From Campylorhamphus procurvoides (Eukaryota; Chordata; Aves; Passeriformes; Dendrocolaptidae): 64,000 nt of DNA. Positions 31,846 to 45,419 of the stretch are shown here, in pieces (the first letter of the stretch is position 1; each line of letters begins with the position of its first letter). The notes under the pieces were generated by a model, which made no database searches, was not told the origin of the DNA, and saw only the letters and a program-made list of their open reading frames with translations. Position numbers and translations under genes: made by a program. Location: positions 174,937-238,936 of the forward strand of contig WBMV01001109.1 of NCBI GenBank assembly GCA_013396655.1, given 5' to 3'.

Positions 31846-34800
31846 AAATTGCTGTAGAGTGATGTGTAGTTTAGAGTGTTCAGATTCCAGCTCAGAGGGA
31901 AGGGCTGGGGGTACATGTGGGGACCCAGCTGGGGACAGACATGGGGCTTCACTGATGCCCCAGTGCCAGGAGCTCTGTTCCTGCAGCAAGATGATGGGGG
32001 GACAACAACATTCCCCCTGCTCAGCTCTAGGATGGATAAATCATCCCCAGCCTCCCAGCAGATGGACCTGGGGATGGGGATGGGATGTGCAGCTCCCCCA
32101 TGCCCCTCAGTAATGTGGGGCTTTGCCAAAGGGTCCCTGTCCCCACAGCCAGCCCTGTGCCATCCTCACTCAGCTGCAGAGTGCCAGGGGTCCCGAGGCA
32201 CAGAGCAGCCCCCAGCCCACTGGGAGAGCAGCTGGGCTGGTGTCAGGGGCTGGAAGGAGAAACTTCTATTGTTTTGCCACCTGTCCAAGTTACAAAGGGC
32301 CAAATGGATTTTCATGAAATGTTATTAAAAAATGAAAAAGGTTTGGCTTCCGGGCCGAGGCCCCGAGTGCCAAATCCACCCCAGGCAGAGTTTTATGACT
32401 AAGTCTGTAATAAAAGTCTTTGAAAGAGGGGCTTATAACTGGAGTCTCCACAGACCTCTCCACTCAAGGGCAGCACGTGGGGGATTGTAATGTGTTCATA
32501 TCCTGCTCGGCCTCTTCTGAAGGCTTTTTTCTGTGACAGGGACAATGTTCCCCTCTGGAACATTCCAGCTCTGCTGACAGTGTCCTGCTGGAGGTGGCTC
32601 CCATGCAGGCAGAGACCCTTCCTCAGGGGAGTTTGGCTGGAGGGAGCATCAGGGGACAAGGGGCAGAGGGGACAGAGCTCCAGACACATCCCAGGACAGA
32701 CCAGCTCCCAACAAGTCCTGTCCTTGATGCAGGGAAGGAGCCTGTGTGCTCTGCAGCCAACTGGGGTGGTACCTTGGGGTATCACCCTGCAGGAAGGTGG
32801 TACCCTGGGCATCATCCCATGCCCCAGTTGGTGTTCCAGCCTTGGGAGGGTGGAACAGGCATCTCTGGAGGTTTGTCTGAGGGCTGGAGGGGTGTGAGCA
32901 CCCAGCAGCTTGGGAAGGTGTGTGGGCAGTGAACCTGGGCTGGTCCAGGTGAATTCCAGCTGGACCTGAGTGTGTCACACTGCATGGCACACAGTCCCTT
33001 CAAACATCCCTCAGCTGCAAAGCTTAGCTTAGAATAATTTGTAAATAATGTTGTCATTACTTTGCCACCTCTAATTAGGACAAAGAGGGGAGAAATGAAG
33101 AATTTAAGCTGACTCCCAGGGATACTGCATAAAGCGGAGCAGCTCCATAGGCTTCAGAGCAATATCCTAAAGGGAGAGATGGAAACCTTGAGCTGTTTAA
33201 ATTTAGGTTGAGGAAGCCCTGGGGCTTAATGCAGGGGCCTGTATTGGCCCAGAGAGGGGAGGTGAGAGAAAAAAAGGCCTTTTTTGTTGCTCTCCATGGC
33301 ACTCCAGTGAAGGGCAGGCTGCAGATCTCCCCTGCCACACGTCGCTCCTCAGGCTGGAATCTCAGGCTTTGCTCTTTTGTGATCAGGGTTTAAATTGGCA
33401 TTTAACACGATCAGTGCAGCAGAGCAATGAGACATCACTTCAGAGCTGCAAACACCGAGGTGCAGCTAAAGCTGTGTGTGTCATTTGATGGCTTTGCTGC
33501 CACCATTGCTGTGTTTGCTGTCACTCAGGGCTGAGCAGGCTCCGGGCTCCAACACGAGGGATGGAAGGGTGAGCAGAGGCTCAGGGTGTTGTTTGAAGTT
33601 AATTACCACAGGGGAGTGACAGGAGTTGGTGCTGGCTGGGGGTGATGCCTGCAGAGCCCTTGGCAGGTGAAGGGCAGGTGTGTGTGGATCCTGGGCAAAG
33701 GCTGGTCGAGACTGGGGGGCTGCACCGAGACCCTGCAGGGCTCCCCAGGGTCATGGCTGGGCTCAACAGAGTCACAGGTCCCCAGACAAACTTCGTGTAT
33801 TTTGGCTTCTACATGATGTCTGATTAATGAACCCTCCAGTTTCTTGTGCCTTCTGCTTTGCCTACAGGATAATCCCTGGAGGGTGGGCTTGGACACGGGG
33901 AGCAGGACAGCCCTGTGGAGGTGCAGGCAGGCAGGGGAGCAGTCCCTGTGATCCTCCCAGCCCCGTGTTCATCCAGACTGCTGCTTTCCGCCCCAGACAC
34001 TGGGATGCAGCTCCTGTGCAGTGAGAGATGGGAAAATGAGATGAAACTCCTGTGGATCTGAGCAGGTGATGAATGTCACTGTCGGGGCGATGACTCTGGT
34101 GGTGTGAAGGTGGTGACACCAACAGGGCTGGATGGGCTCGGGGTGGCCAGTGCCAGCCAGGACACTCCCATGGCCCTGCTCCTTGCAGAGGGACACTGGG
34201 CAATGCCAAAAGAAGAATGTGTAATTCCCCCATCTTGTACCTTGAGGAGCGGTGCAGGTGGGGGCTCGTGGGTCTGGACAGGCCAGGGTGGGCAGTCCCA
34301 CTCTGTGAGATGTGGGAGAAGGAAAGCGGGTGTTTAGCATTGTTTGGTGCAGAAGGGAATGAGTTGAAGACAATGTCAAGTTCTGTAAATATTTATCAGA
34401 TGAATGGGAGCAGGGTTTGAAACATTAGACAGCTGAGAAATGGCTGTTTTAATAATTCTCCTGATAAATTAAAACCCCATCTGGGGGGACAGGGAGCAGG
34501 TCAGGGGGGAGGGGAGTTGCTCAGAGATTCAGGGCTTGAGAAGCTGTCCTGGGCTGAGCTGGGGCCGTGAGCACAGGCCTTCACCCCTGGGGTGAGGATG
34601 AGGAGCAGGGTGCCTCTTGCCTCCTGGGCTGCTGGGCAAGCCCTGTAGGACCTGGGCTCTGCTGTCTGGCACAGTCACAGCATGTGCAGGGCTGGATTTA
34701 GGAGGGACACAGGAGAGGCAGATGGGGAATGCACGAGGGGAAAAGACCCAATTCTCCTTTATTTCAGACCTAAAATTCATTCTGCAGTGGAACACTGCAA

Positions 34801-37800
34801 GCAGAGCATCCAACTCTCCCCCATTTTCTCAGTTAAGCATCTAAAGCTCTGTGCCTGAGGAATGCAGGACCAGAGTAGCTCCCACCTTGGAATCCTCTCT
34901 CTGCATGTCCTGGAGCAGTGCCTGGGCCAGGACCCGGCTCTGACTCACTGCCTTGGGGAGGCTCCAGCTGCTCCTGTCCAGGGACACCCGAAATCCCAGT
35001 GCTGGGGCTGGCAGGTGAGGGGGGGGAGCTCAGCAACACGGGGTTTGCTTTCAGATGTGTGTGCAAGTTTGGAGCCTGCACGTAGAGTTGATTAATTGCT
35101 GGACATCTTGGAGGGGCTGTGATTTTTTTTAAATAGTGTTATTTTAAACAAAACTTTGCTGTTCCCCTTTAAAGGAGACATCTGGGCTCAACGTGGCAGG
35201 CAGAGGAGAGGCAGGAGAGCGAAGATGAGTGAGGGGAGAGGTATGTGCAGGAAAAACACTATCCCTAGGTGGAATGCATGAGCTCTCCTCTGTGCCAGGG
35301 TGGGACCTGGCCCAGGACATGCCCACCCTCCTGGTAGCAGTGCCTGGAGACTTGGTGGGCTGGGGGCTCCTTTGGACAGGGACCTCTGTTTTGTTGCAGG
35401 GTGATGAGCTGAGCTGAGATTGAGCGTTTTGGTGACTTCCAGGTGAGAACACTTTGGAGATAAATGCCATAAGAACATTGTGCTGTGCTCTGGATCCACT
35501 GGGAACCCTTTGCTGCTGCTGGGCAAGCAGCAGGGGAGATATGGGGGGGATAAACCTTCGTCCCTCAGCTCCTAAAGCACCCCTGTGTCCCTGGGGCTGG
35601 GGAGGAATATCTCAGCTGGGCAGGTTGCCCCATCCATGTCCTTTTTGGGATGCCTCAGGCCCCTCCTGCACCCTCTGGCCACAGGCACTGGGGGACATTG
35701 GGGTGTTTAGGGCACATGAAACTCTGGTCTGGCCCTTTATCCGCCATAAACTCTTGGGCTCCTCTATTCCCGGAGTTTAGGTACGCTGGAGGACAGCTGA
35801 GACACAGGAATAAAGCAAGGCTCTTGTATTTATCTGTCTTTTAATGCCCTGCCATATTCACCTTTCAGGAAATTTCCGTCTGCCTCCCCGAGCTGCTCTC
35901 CTGGCTCCACACACGGGCTCCACATGGGTTCGTTTCCCTCTGCAGGACTCATAAATCTGGTAGTGAAAGCGGCTGCTGGAGGGGTCTGTTCCCCGGCAGA
36001 CCCTCCCTCGCCCACGCAGGATGTCCGTGTCAGCAGCTTACAAATCCTGCTGGGAGCCCAGGGCAGGGGATGGGGCCAGGGCTGGGGCTGCCTTCCCACT
36101 GGGACACTGGGCAGAGGGATCCTTGCAGGGGAAACTCCTCCAGTGGGTCTGCTCAGAGTCCCCTGGCTCTGCCTGGGCTGCCAGGAGCTCACCTGTGCCC
36201 ATTGAGGGCTGGCACTGCCCTGGCCACGGGGACAGCCCTGGGTGCTGCAGGGCCAGCCAGGAACCCAGCACTGCACCCAAAAAGCTGCTTTGAGAGCTAG
36301 AGCTGATTGCCCAACGTTGTTCCATCAGCTGCAAAGCCTCCAGAGCCATTTTCCCCCATAAAGGGTCCTGGGAAGCAGAAATCCTTTCCAGGTTCTCCTC
36401 ACTTCAGCCAACTTCTCAGCCCCCACTGTGAGAAACGTGTGTTTTTAGTTAATGAAAGCTGAGATTAACTCATGACCCCAGAGTCTGGGAGATGGCACTT
36501 TAATAAAGCTGATAAATAGCAGCTTTCTGATAAAAATCACTTTTTTTAAATGCAACATGATTGTTCTCCCTCTCTCCCCATGGCCCCCCAGGCTCAGGCG
36601 TACCCTGGGAGGGCCTGAGGGCACAGGGAGGGTGTGAAACAAGAAGGTTGGGGGCTTGTTCCCCAGCAGAATTTGCCTGTGGTTTGCTCCAGGGAGGCAG
36701 GTGCTCTGAGCTGAGACTCTGGCTCTCAAATGGGCTCCCTGGATTAGAAGCAAACCCTGTTATACGTTATTCCTGGAGATCAAGCTGATATCTCATGAAA
36801 ATAATTTTGGCTGCACTCATGGTTCAGTGTGAGAGCTCTGACATACGAGGGCAGATCCTGTTTTCTGCCAAGCAGAGCCTGGAAATCTTTGGGCTGCCAA
36901 ACCCCCTCCTCGCTCTCCTCCTCCCAGCCTCCAGCAAAGGCACTGCAGGGCTTTGCCGGGTTGGAATTGCATTTTTCCTGCACCCACATCCCCAGCCTGG
37001 CAGGTCTTGGATGGCAGAGGCAGGGCTGGTGATGGGGGTCCTCATCTGCAGCGTCCCACCAGCAGGGCACAGGTTCCTTCTGGCTGCAGACCAAGCCCAG
37101 TGCTCTGATACCCTGCTCCGACTGCCTTCATCCCCTTCTCCTCCTCTTCCTCCCCCTGCCGGCTGCCCAGAACTATCTTCCCAAGCAATGCTCTCTTCTC
37201 TGGGCTCCCTCAACTGTCCCCGTTTCCAAATCCACCCCCGTGTTACAGCTGAACTGGGATGCTCAGGGAGGGCTGACTCTGCAGACCAGCCCCTGGTGGT
37301 ACCCAGGGTGCTGCAGAGTTTGCTGCATCTCCGATAACCACAGAGCTCTAGGGGGAAACAGCTATTTTTATTTCAGTTTGTAGACTAACCTAAGTGCATT
37401 TCTGATGGCACAAAACAAATTCCACGTGGAAGAGAATTAAAGTGGCCCCAGAGCTGTGCTGGGAATGATACAGACACAGCAAAGGAATGAGGCCATTGCC
37501 CTGAAGATGCCTTGGAGTAAGAAAATATTCACTGGCAAGAAAACCTGTCATTAGTGGTTTAGAAAGGTGTTTGTCCTGCCCCGTGGCAGGAGAGAGAAGG
37601 GGAGAAGTGGTATTTCAGGGGGCTATTTTAGCCATCCCCCAGACACAGCAGGTCCCAGCCATGATTCAGCTGCTCAGGTCCCCAGTGAGGAGCCCACACA
37701 TCCCTCAGGGTCCCCCACCCCTCCCAGCTCTGTCCCCCCGTGCTGCTGGAGGGGAGGGGGGACAAGCAGGACACTCGTTCCTGGGCACGATGAGTCCCAC

Positions 37801-37849
37801 TGTCCTCGTCCCCACCACTGTGCCTGCAGGAAGATCAGCAGCAGATTGG

Positions 37850-37970
37850 GGACGTAATTTTCTAACAGCACAAATCAATATTTATTATAATGAAAAGGAG
37901 AGATTGATATCAGGAACGGTGATAATAATAAAAAAAGCCCTATGTCTAAACTTATTATTTGTATGTACAG
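37850..37970. promoter_or_regulatory. AT-rich island, candidate regulatory element
   Basis: ATCAATATTTATTATAATG, GAGATTGATATCAGGAACGG, and TAAACTTATTATTTGTATG lie in otherwise GC-rich DNA. Function is inferred only. Confidence 0.3.
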
Positions 37971-38415
37971 CCCAGGATGAAAAAACATCCCCAGACACAG
38001 GCTTTGTTGGTTTCTTTTCCTTTGTAGAAACAGATTCCTCTGATATTCTCCCTCAGATGCTCCCAGGCACCCTGCTGAGGTTTTGATGTTTGACTTACAT
38101 CCAGAATATTGAGCATGAAATCCAAACATTATTCCTCGTGGCAGCTGATGGAGACACAGTGAGAGATAACGGAGGGCACGGAGGTGGCTGTGCCATCCCC
38201 TGGGGGAGGAGGAACCCAAGGGGGCTGGGGAAACACAGAGCCCTGAGGGGCTGCTGGGAGGGCACAGCACCAACCACAGCCACATTTTGCACTACTTTGC
38301 ACTTATTTTTTTCCAATATTAGGGTTGCAAACATCCAGGGCTCTGCTGCTTTGCTGACTGACCCGCTGGGCAGGGCTGTGTGCTGTGGGAACAGGAGCCC
38401 CCCAGTCAGAGCATG

Positions 38416-38449
38416 GAGATCTTATAATGCACAGAGATCTTATAATATG
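38416..38449. repeat. 18-bp tandem duplication
   Basis: GAGATCTTATAATGCACA is followed by GAGATCTTATAATATG; the first 13 bases are identical. Confidence 0.88.
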
Positions 38450-38939
38450 GGAACCACAGACAACCTCACCTGGCTGTGACATTGCCTGGTCCCTTCCCAG
38501 ACCCACCTCAAGCTGTCCTGAATCCAGACCAAGTGGGGCAAAGGGATGCTGCTGAGAATGTTTCGAGAGTGGTTCCCAAAATCTCAGCGGCCATGCCAAA
38601 GCTCAGCACCTTCTCACTAGCAGTGGCTTTTCTGAGGGAAACTTCTCCAACTCCATCCTCAGAATACCTGTGGTTAAAGCAGAATGACATGGAATCACGT
38701 GCTCTGGTACATGGGAAACTTCTTGTGTGGTGAAGACAAGGGAGGGTGTGCAGACTTTTGTGTAACCAGCTGGTGGGAAGCTCCCCTATGAGAGGGTGAA
38801 GGTGAGACCCTGTGTGAGACCAGGCAGAGCTGTAAAGGAGAGTCCTACATAGGAGGATTTGCCCCAGCTGGCAGTGAGGGAGAGCAGGGACCAGGCAGGA
38901 AGGGGTTTCCTGCTTGACAAAGTATTAGTGGGAATGGGA

Positions 38940-39030
38940 AGCTTTCTGAGCAATCAATAAGTCAATTTTGCGTTCATTAATTCACTGTTCCCTGTCTGTA
39001 ATGACTGCCATTAACTAATTGGTTCTTCCA
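38940..39030. promoter_or_regulatory. AT-rich island, candidate regulatory element
   Basis: CAATCAATAAGTCAATTTTG, GTTCATTAATTCACTG and CCATTAACTAATTGG are packed homeodomain cores. Confidence 0.3.
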
Positions 39031-40554
39031 GGTGCTGTACCCAGGCTCTTTGGTGCTGTTCTGAGTGACACTCTGCTCTCCTGTCAATGCCATGTGTATA
39101 TTCACTTGGCCATTTCCAGCCATTCCAGCAGCAGTTTGGAGAATAAACAGCATTTTGGCATCAGGAATCTCACTAATCCAGTCTGTGATGTGGGTCTGAT
39201 GCCTGGAATGTGCTGACTAATTGCACTTTTATGTGATTCAACTGGTCTCATTGCCACCCCTTCCCCTCCTGCACTCCTTTTCTGGGCTCATTCACCCCAG
39301 GTCCTGGGAGAGGGTTCCCCTCTGTCTCCCGGTCCCAACTTCTCTTCTCTCCCCATTTCCCAAACCTGCCACCTGTATCTGCTCCTCTCAGTGACGTTCC
39401 TTCCTTTGCATAACTCATCCCTGTTCAATTTTCCCTTCTGAAATGCTCTAAAGCTCCCAAGTTTGCTCCTTCAAAGAACTCAGAGCTTTTCTCTCTTTCT
39501 CAGAGATTAATTATATCTCCTAAGACCTGCAGTAACTTCCTTCAATTACTGTGATTCTGCTCAGGAACTTCTCAACGATTTAAACTTCTCCTGCCTTTCG
39601 TTTGACAAAAATCTTGCATTGAGCCAGGCCCCGGTTCCAGCAGTTAAAGCTAAACCAGCCATGGATCCAGGCTAATCTGATTAAAACCCTGCAGTGTGTG
39701 GAGAAGGGCTGTTTTCCTGCCTCAGAAGGATCCTGTCCATGCAGGGGCTATTTTCCTGCAATCTTGAAATGGATCTGAAAGCCGAATCCTTTATTCCTGC
39801 TCACACATCACCACTTAAGTGCCCATTTTTGCTCCTCATCTCCTAAGTCGCAGCTTCCCTGAGCCAGGCAGGGTTGTGGCAGGAGATAAGAGGGTCAGGG
39901 ATGTGAGTTGAGCCAGGCACTCTCGTGCTGGAGCTGGAAGGGGCAGATGTGGATGCAGCAGCATCACGGCACTGGCTCCTCCAGAGGCTCTTCAGGACAG
40001 ACATGGAACTCACAGCTGTTACCCAAGAGGATGCCCAACTCTGCTGCATTAGAAACCTCCCCTGTTCTGTGGGATGGAGAAGAGCAAAGGGGAAGGGGAA
40101 GGTGGCAGTGAGGGGTCACTGAAGATGATACAGGTCACACTCCACCATGGGATGCTGTTCTGCCCCTTCCCCTCTGCCAGGAGAACGGAGGAGCCCAAGG
40201 TATATCCTTGCTGGAACCTGCTCCCCACTTTGCTGGCCTCTTCCTTTCCCAGGGGGGAATCTGAAGGGCCCAACATTTTTCCTCCCCATCCAGGCACTGA
40301 AGGAGCCCTGGAATTACTTGATTGATACTTGCAGGGACAGCAAGAAGACAACACTGGCTGACAAACTGCTTGTTTCTCTCCATGTCTTTTTTATTTCTGC
40401 ACAGCTAATGCAGCATTCCATGAACCCTCCTCAGAGGATGTGCTGTGGAGTGTCCTGGGAGGGGCTGTCTGGGCTCTCTGGCCCAGCACATGGTGTGGAC
40501 TGTGGACAGGCACCCCAAGCTCCTTCTGGGGAAGGGAGGATGAAATTTATATCA

Positions 40555-40760
40555 TCGCAGTGAACTGATCCTCTTATCTGCATTGTCTGCTCAGCATCTA
40601 ATGAACTAATGAAATATGCAACAATTCAGCTCTAGAACAGACCTCGCTTTTAAATTAGCACTAATTAGAGATAATTATCTTGGCTGGTTTGATGTTTCTG
40701 TGTAATGAGCTTGGGTTTTCTTTTGTTAAGAATTGGTGTAGTCAAATATACAAAGCGAGA
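40555..40760. promoter_or_regulatory. Candidate conserved non-coding element
   Basis: About 200 bp of balanced to AT-rich text: CTCTTATCTGCATTG (GATA-type TTATCT), ATCTAATGAACTAATG, TTTAAATTAGCACTAATTAG, and GATAATTATCTTGGC (near-palindromic). The two GATA-type and several homeodomain cores in this space are unusual against the GC-rich flanks. Confidence 0.38.
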
Positions 40761-43700
40761 CGCTGAATTTCCACAAGTGTCTCTTACTCCTGACTTGCTC
40801 TAACATCTCCAAAGGGTCTGCTCCCCTTCTGATGCCATTCCAGTCGGCTGCCTGGTTGCTGCCCCTCCCTGAGGTGGGAAGGGACGTGAGGCACCAGCCA
40901 GGTAAAAGCACTGCAATCCCTGCAGCTCCCACACTCCATCCCTGTTCCTGCTCCCCCAAACGAAGCACTGAGGAAGGGGCAGGACTGACCCCCAGCTCCT
41001 GCTGGCACTTGCCACCACTGAGTTGTGGCACAGGTGGTCAGAGGTTCCCCTTCCCTGTTCCCATCCCCATCCTCGTTCCTTTCCCAAGCAGAAGAACCAA
41101 GCACAGCCTGAGCACAGTGGGACACAGGAGCGAGAAGCTGCGTGGGGCTGAGTTGTGGCTGGGGTTAAACCACAACATCACAACACTGTCCTATAAACAG
41201 TAATTTGCCATGAACCTGTCATTCTTTCAAGGGAATTTGAACAGCTTGGCTGGCGACAAACTGCCAGGGCAAAATGCTGTAATGTGTGATAAAATCACAC
41301 ATCCCTCTATCACAGAGCAGGGCACCTGTCTCCTTGAGCTCTGTAAGAGGGGAGCTACGAGGGACATGGGGCAGGACAGCCTGGCAACTCAGGGCCACCC
41401 AGCCAGCCCCTGCTGCTGCCTCCAGCCTGTCAAATAATTCTGTCAGCGCCTCTTTTATGGGCCCAAAACGGGAAAAAGTGAAAGGCACTGGTTGTGTTTT
41501 GTTAGTGGGGAACAGGCAGGAGTCCTAAAATAACTCATGCATATTCCCTGCTAACAAAATGGGGTGTCTGAACCCCGGATCCCTCTCTCCCTGTGGCACC
41601 GCCAAGCCAGGGCTCAGACAAGGCTCAGTCTCCCTCTCCATCTTGCCATGGGTTGAGCAGCAAATGCCACGTGCTCTCCCTTCCTTTAAGTAGAGGGTGC
41701 CTAGGAACCATGGGGGGATGGCTGTAGCTCCTAAGAGCAGGGTCCTCGAGAAGCTGGGGCAATCCCTGAGGTGTTTAAGCCCTCTCTGGCAGAGCTTGGC
41801 CACCCTTCCCCTCCCTGTCATGCCCACAGGGAGGGCTGGGGGACATATCCCACCCACTCTGGGGCTGGATGCCAGCTGGGGGCTGTGGGCCCTGCAAGAA
41901 CTGCAGAAGGAGCAGTGGGGCAGCCCTGCAGGCCAAGGGCCTGGGGAGGGGGCAGAGAGGAGGGGGCTGGAATGTGGAGCTCCACTGCTCACCACCTTGC
42001 ACCCCACTGGCACCACAACACTTCTGTATTAACAGCCATTTCCCACTCGTTATGATTTACTTCCCTTTCCCATTTATTATGATTAACACTTGGAGGTTGT
42101 GCTGCATCAAGTATTGGCTTCTGCAGAACATTTTTATAAACACACATATCTACATCTGTATATCAACTCGCACACATACATGGAGGTTTTTCTTCACAGA
42201 CACACTTCCCAGCCTTCCCTTCTATCCCAAGGTGGGCTCAGAGCAGACCCAGGGCTGGGGGAGCCACTCAGTGCTTGGCCATGGCCAGGGAAAGCACAGA
42301 GCCCAGGGCCAGGATTCCCTAGCACAGAGCCAGGGAAGCTCCCAGTAATTTATACCTGCTGGCCCTTGCTCTGTCTCAGCTTGGCCCAGGCTCATAAATC
42401 CCTCAGGCTGATGGGCTCTGCTGGCTCCTGCAGAGCTCGGTGTGCCATCGTGGGCAGTGCCGGGTGCCCTGTGGCTACAGAGAAATGGGCTGGGCTGGCT
42501 TTGCATAAAACCACTTGTGAGCAGCAGTGGGTGACTCAGGGCCCTCCAGAGCTGGTCACAGGGTGCTGGGAGGCATCGAGGCTCTGCAGAGCAGCTCTGC
42601 AAGTGCTTGTAAAGAGAGGAGGGTTCTGCAGCCTCTTACACCACAAACTGCAAGGGGGTGGCTGCAGGAATCCCTGGGATGGGCTTCTTTGCACAGGGAA
42701 TGCACGACAAGGCTCATTGCTGCCTATCTCAGACCTGAACCTCACCATTCCGGTAAGAGAGACCACAGCAAGACAAGACATGGGAACACCAGCAGAGCAC
42801 CCCTGGTCATGGGGCTGGAACATGGGGCTGTTTCCAGCCCTGCTGCATCCTGGCTCCATCCTGGCCCCTGGGAGCAGGGCCACCACCTCGGCAAGGTGCT
42901 CTGGAATCCTCCCCACTGAAAGCTTTGCTGACAAAAGACTTTTTGCTTCTAAACCTTTTGTCTTGCCTTTTGTTCGGGTGGGTTGGATATTCCTCTCCCT
43001 ACTGTCAGGGCAGCTCCAGGCTCTGTCCCTGCCATGTCACAGCCTTGTTGAGGAGGAGCAGCAGCAGATTAACCTCGTTAAGAGCCTCACAGCCCCTGAT
43101 CTCACAGCTCTGCCTTCCTCTGAAGGCAGGTGATGGTGCAGGGGCAGCCTGGAAGGAGAGCTGCTGCAGCTGGAGAGAGGCAGATGTTCTGTGCAGCTGG
43201 CACATCCCTCCAGGAATGAACCTCCCAGGGCTGCTGCTGCTGCAGGTAGAGCATCCACACCCCAGTGAGGCTCCTTCACCTGCCCCCCTTGGACTGCACC
43301 AGAGATCAGCTTGGAAATGGGAGAATTACCCCACTGTTCAATGCTTATTTCCCTTTTCATCCCCCACCCAAGCACCCTGGAGGCAGCTCAGGCTGTGGGA
43401 GTCAGATCTATGCCCACCGTCCCTTGGGTCAGGAGCAGGGAATGCTGGAAGAGGAAGAAAGCAAGAGAAGGCACTGGAATATCACGAGACCAATGGGATT
43501 TCATTATCCTGACCTAGAGGTGCCTCTTTTTAAGAAAAAAGCATCAAATTAATGTCTTTTAAACAACAGCAGAGAGGAGACACAGCAAGTGAGCGCCTCT
43601 TCCCGCCTTCCCAACATCTGTCTCCCATCGTCCTGCTAATTTCAAGTTACTCCAAACTCCTTTAATTCCCTGCCAGGTCTTTCAAAATATTTTTTTTTAA

Positions 43701-45405
43701 CCACAGGCTAGCCAGCTCCACAGCCTGGAATTAAACATGCAAGGGAGCAATGAGTACAGGAATTTAAAAAAAGGAAGGTCAGGCTGTGTTCACAAGGCAC
43801 ACGAGCTGCTGCCCAGCAGGAGGGGAAGGGGGGACAGCCTCCTCAGTGATGTGCTGCTCCAGCCTGCTGGACCCTGGGCATCCAGGGCCAAGGGAGATGG
43901 GAACCCATGAGAAAAGGAATGGGGGTAGCCCATCTGCTCTGCCTTCTCCACAGAGCACCTGCTGGTCAAAGGCAGGGTGAGGGGAGCAGTCCCCTGTGAA
44001 GCAGCTCAGGGTCAGGGATGCTCTGGTTCTGCCCAGGCTGGCTCAGCCAGACCAGACCATCCCCATTCCAGCCTTCCTCCTCCTCAGCATGGCTCTGGGT
44101 CTCCCTTTTCTCAGGGACCCACTCACACATAAGCAGTCCCAGCTGGTCCCAGGCATGTCTCAGCAGGAGGTTTTAATCTCCTAATTGGCACATTCCAGTG
44201 GAAAAACATTTCGGGAGATCCTGGTGCTCTTGAGAGGTTCTTCTCCCATGGAAGTGCTGGTGCCTGTACTGGCAGTCCTGGTGTGTCCTGTGCCCAGCAG
44301 GTCAGGCTGGATCACCTGTGCCAGTGGGGATGGTCCAGGGGGAAGCAGGGCCTATATTTGGGGGGAGTGGAGCATGTAAGAGGCTGCTATGAGGGCGTTG
44401 AAGGGCAGAGCAATAGAGGGCATGGAAAAAGGGATTCTGGCTTTATCCACAGGTACCACAAAGCTGCAGCAGTGCCAAGGGCAGTGACAGAGATCAGGCG
44501 AGGTCTGGTGGAGTTTGGGTCCAGACTTCTCCAGGTCTCCTGGAGACCACCACCATGGTGGCTGAGGAGCCAGAAATAAAACAGGGATAGGAGAAAGTTT
44601 CTGCAGCAAAGGCACCTGCAGAAGCATTCCCAAGGTCCCGACAGTCTCAGCTGCTCGGGAGCAGAAGCAAAGGCTGAAGTACAGGGGATGGAGAGCTCCT
44701 GTGGATCAGCACCAGTTACCCTGGTTTGTGCCTAGGGAAGATGTGCCTGGAGAAGGGAAGCTGAGCTTTTTGTGTCTGGAATGGAATGGATCAAATAAAA
44801 GCACATCCAGAAAAGCTGGGGTAGAACAACCAATTCTCTGAAGATCCTCCTCATCACTCTCATTCATGAATGAGGAGCCCCCCAGAGAGCCCCCAGTAGC
44901 AGCTCTGGGTCCTGCAGGCAGGGAGTTTCCTCCTCCCCAAAGCCTGTCCCTGCTTGGAGCTGGGATCATTGGAGGCTTAAATAAATATGTGACTATGTAA
45001 ATAAATAGGATGTGTGGAGTTGAGAGGCAGGTTAATGGCTGGGGAAGCTGGGCTTGACCTCAGTGACATTTCAAATTAGTTCTGCTGAGCTGGGCTGGGG
45101 TTTGAAGGGATTTGTGCTTGGGCTGGACGTGGAGAGAAATGTTAAAATTCATCATGTGAAGAGGCTCTTTGGAGCTTCCTTCCTCCTGAGGAGAGACCTC
45201 TGCCTCCTCTGGCACCCTGGAATGAGTGTCTGAGGCCAGGAGATGCCAGGGAAGGTGGGCAGGGCAGAGGTGGGCACAGAGGGGGATGCCAGGACAGGTG
45301 GGGACATTGTTCTTCCCTGCTCTGTGTCCCAGAGATGTGGGTGGTCTCTCAGGTGTCACAGCAGTGTGTGCTGTAGCCACACTTGTACATTATGTAGGAT
45401 ACACT

Positions 45406-45419
45406 TGTGTGTGTGTGTG
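45406..45419. repeat. Short (TG)n microsatellite
   Basis: About seven TG dinucleotides. Confidence 0.85.

Noticed and set aside
42090..43133. 347-codon plus-strand open frame, the longest in the window
   Set aside because: No family motif, domain or repeat structure. It crosses AT-rich and GC-rich text without a change in character and has no splice or promoter support. Frames this long arise by chance in C-rich avian DNA.
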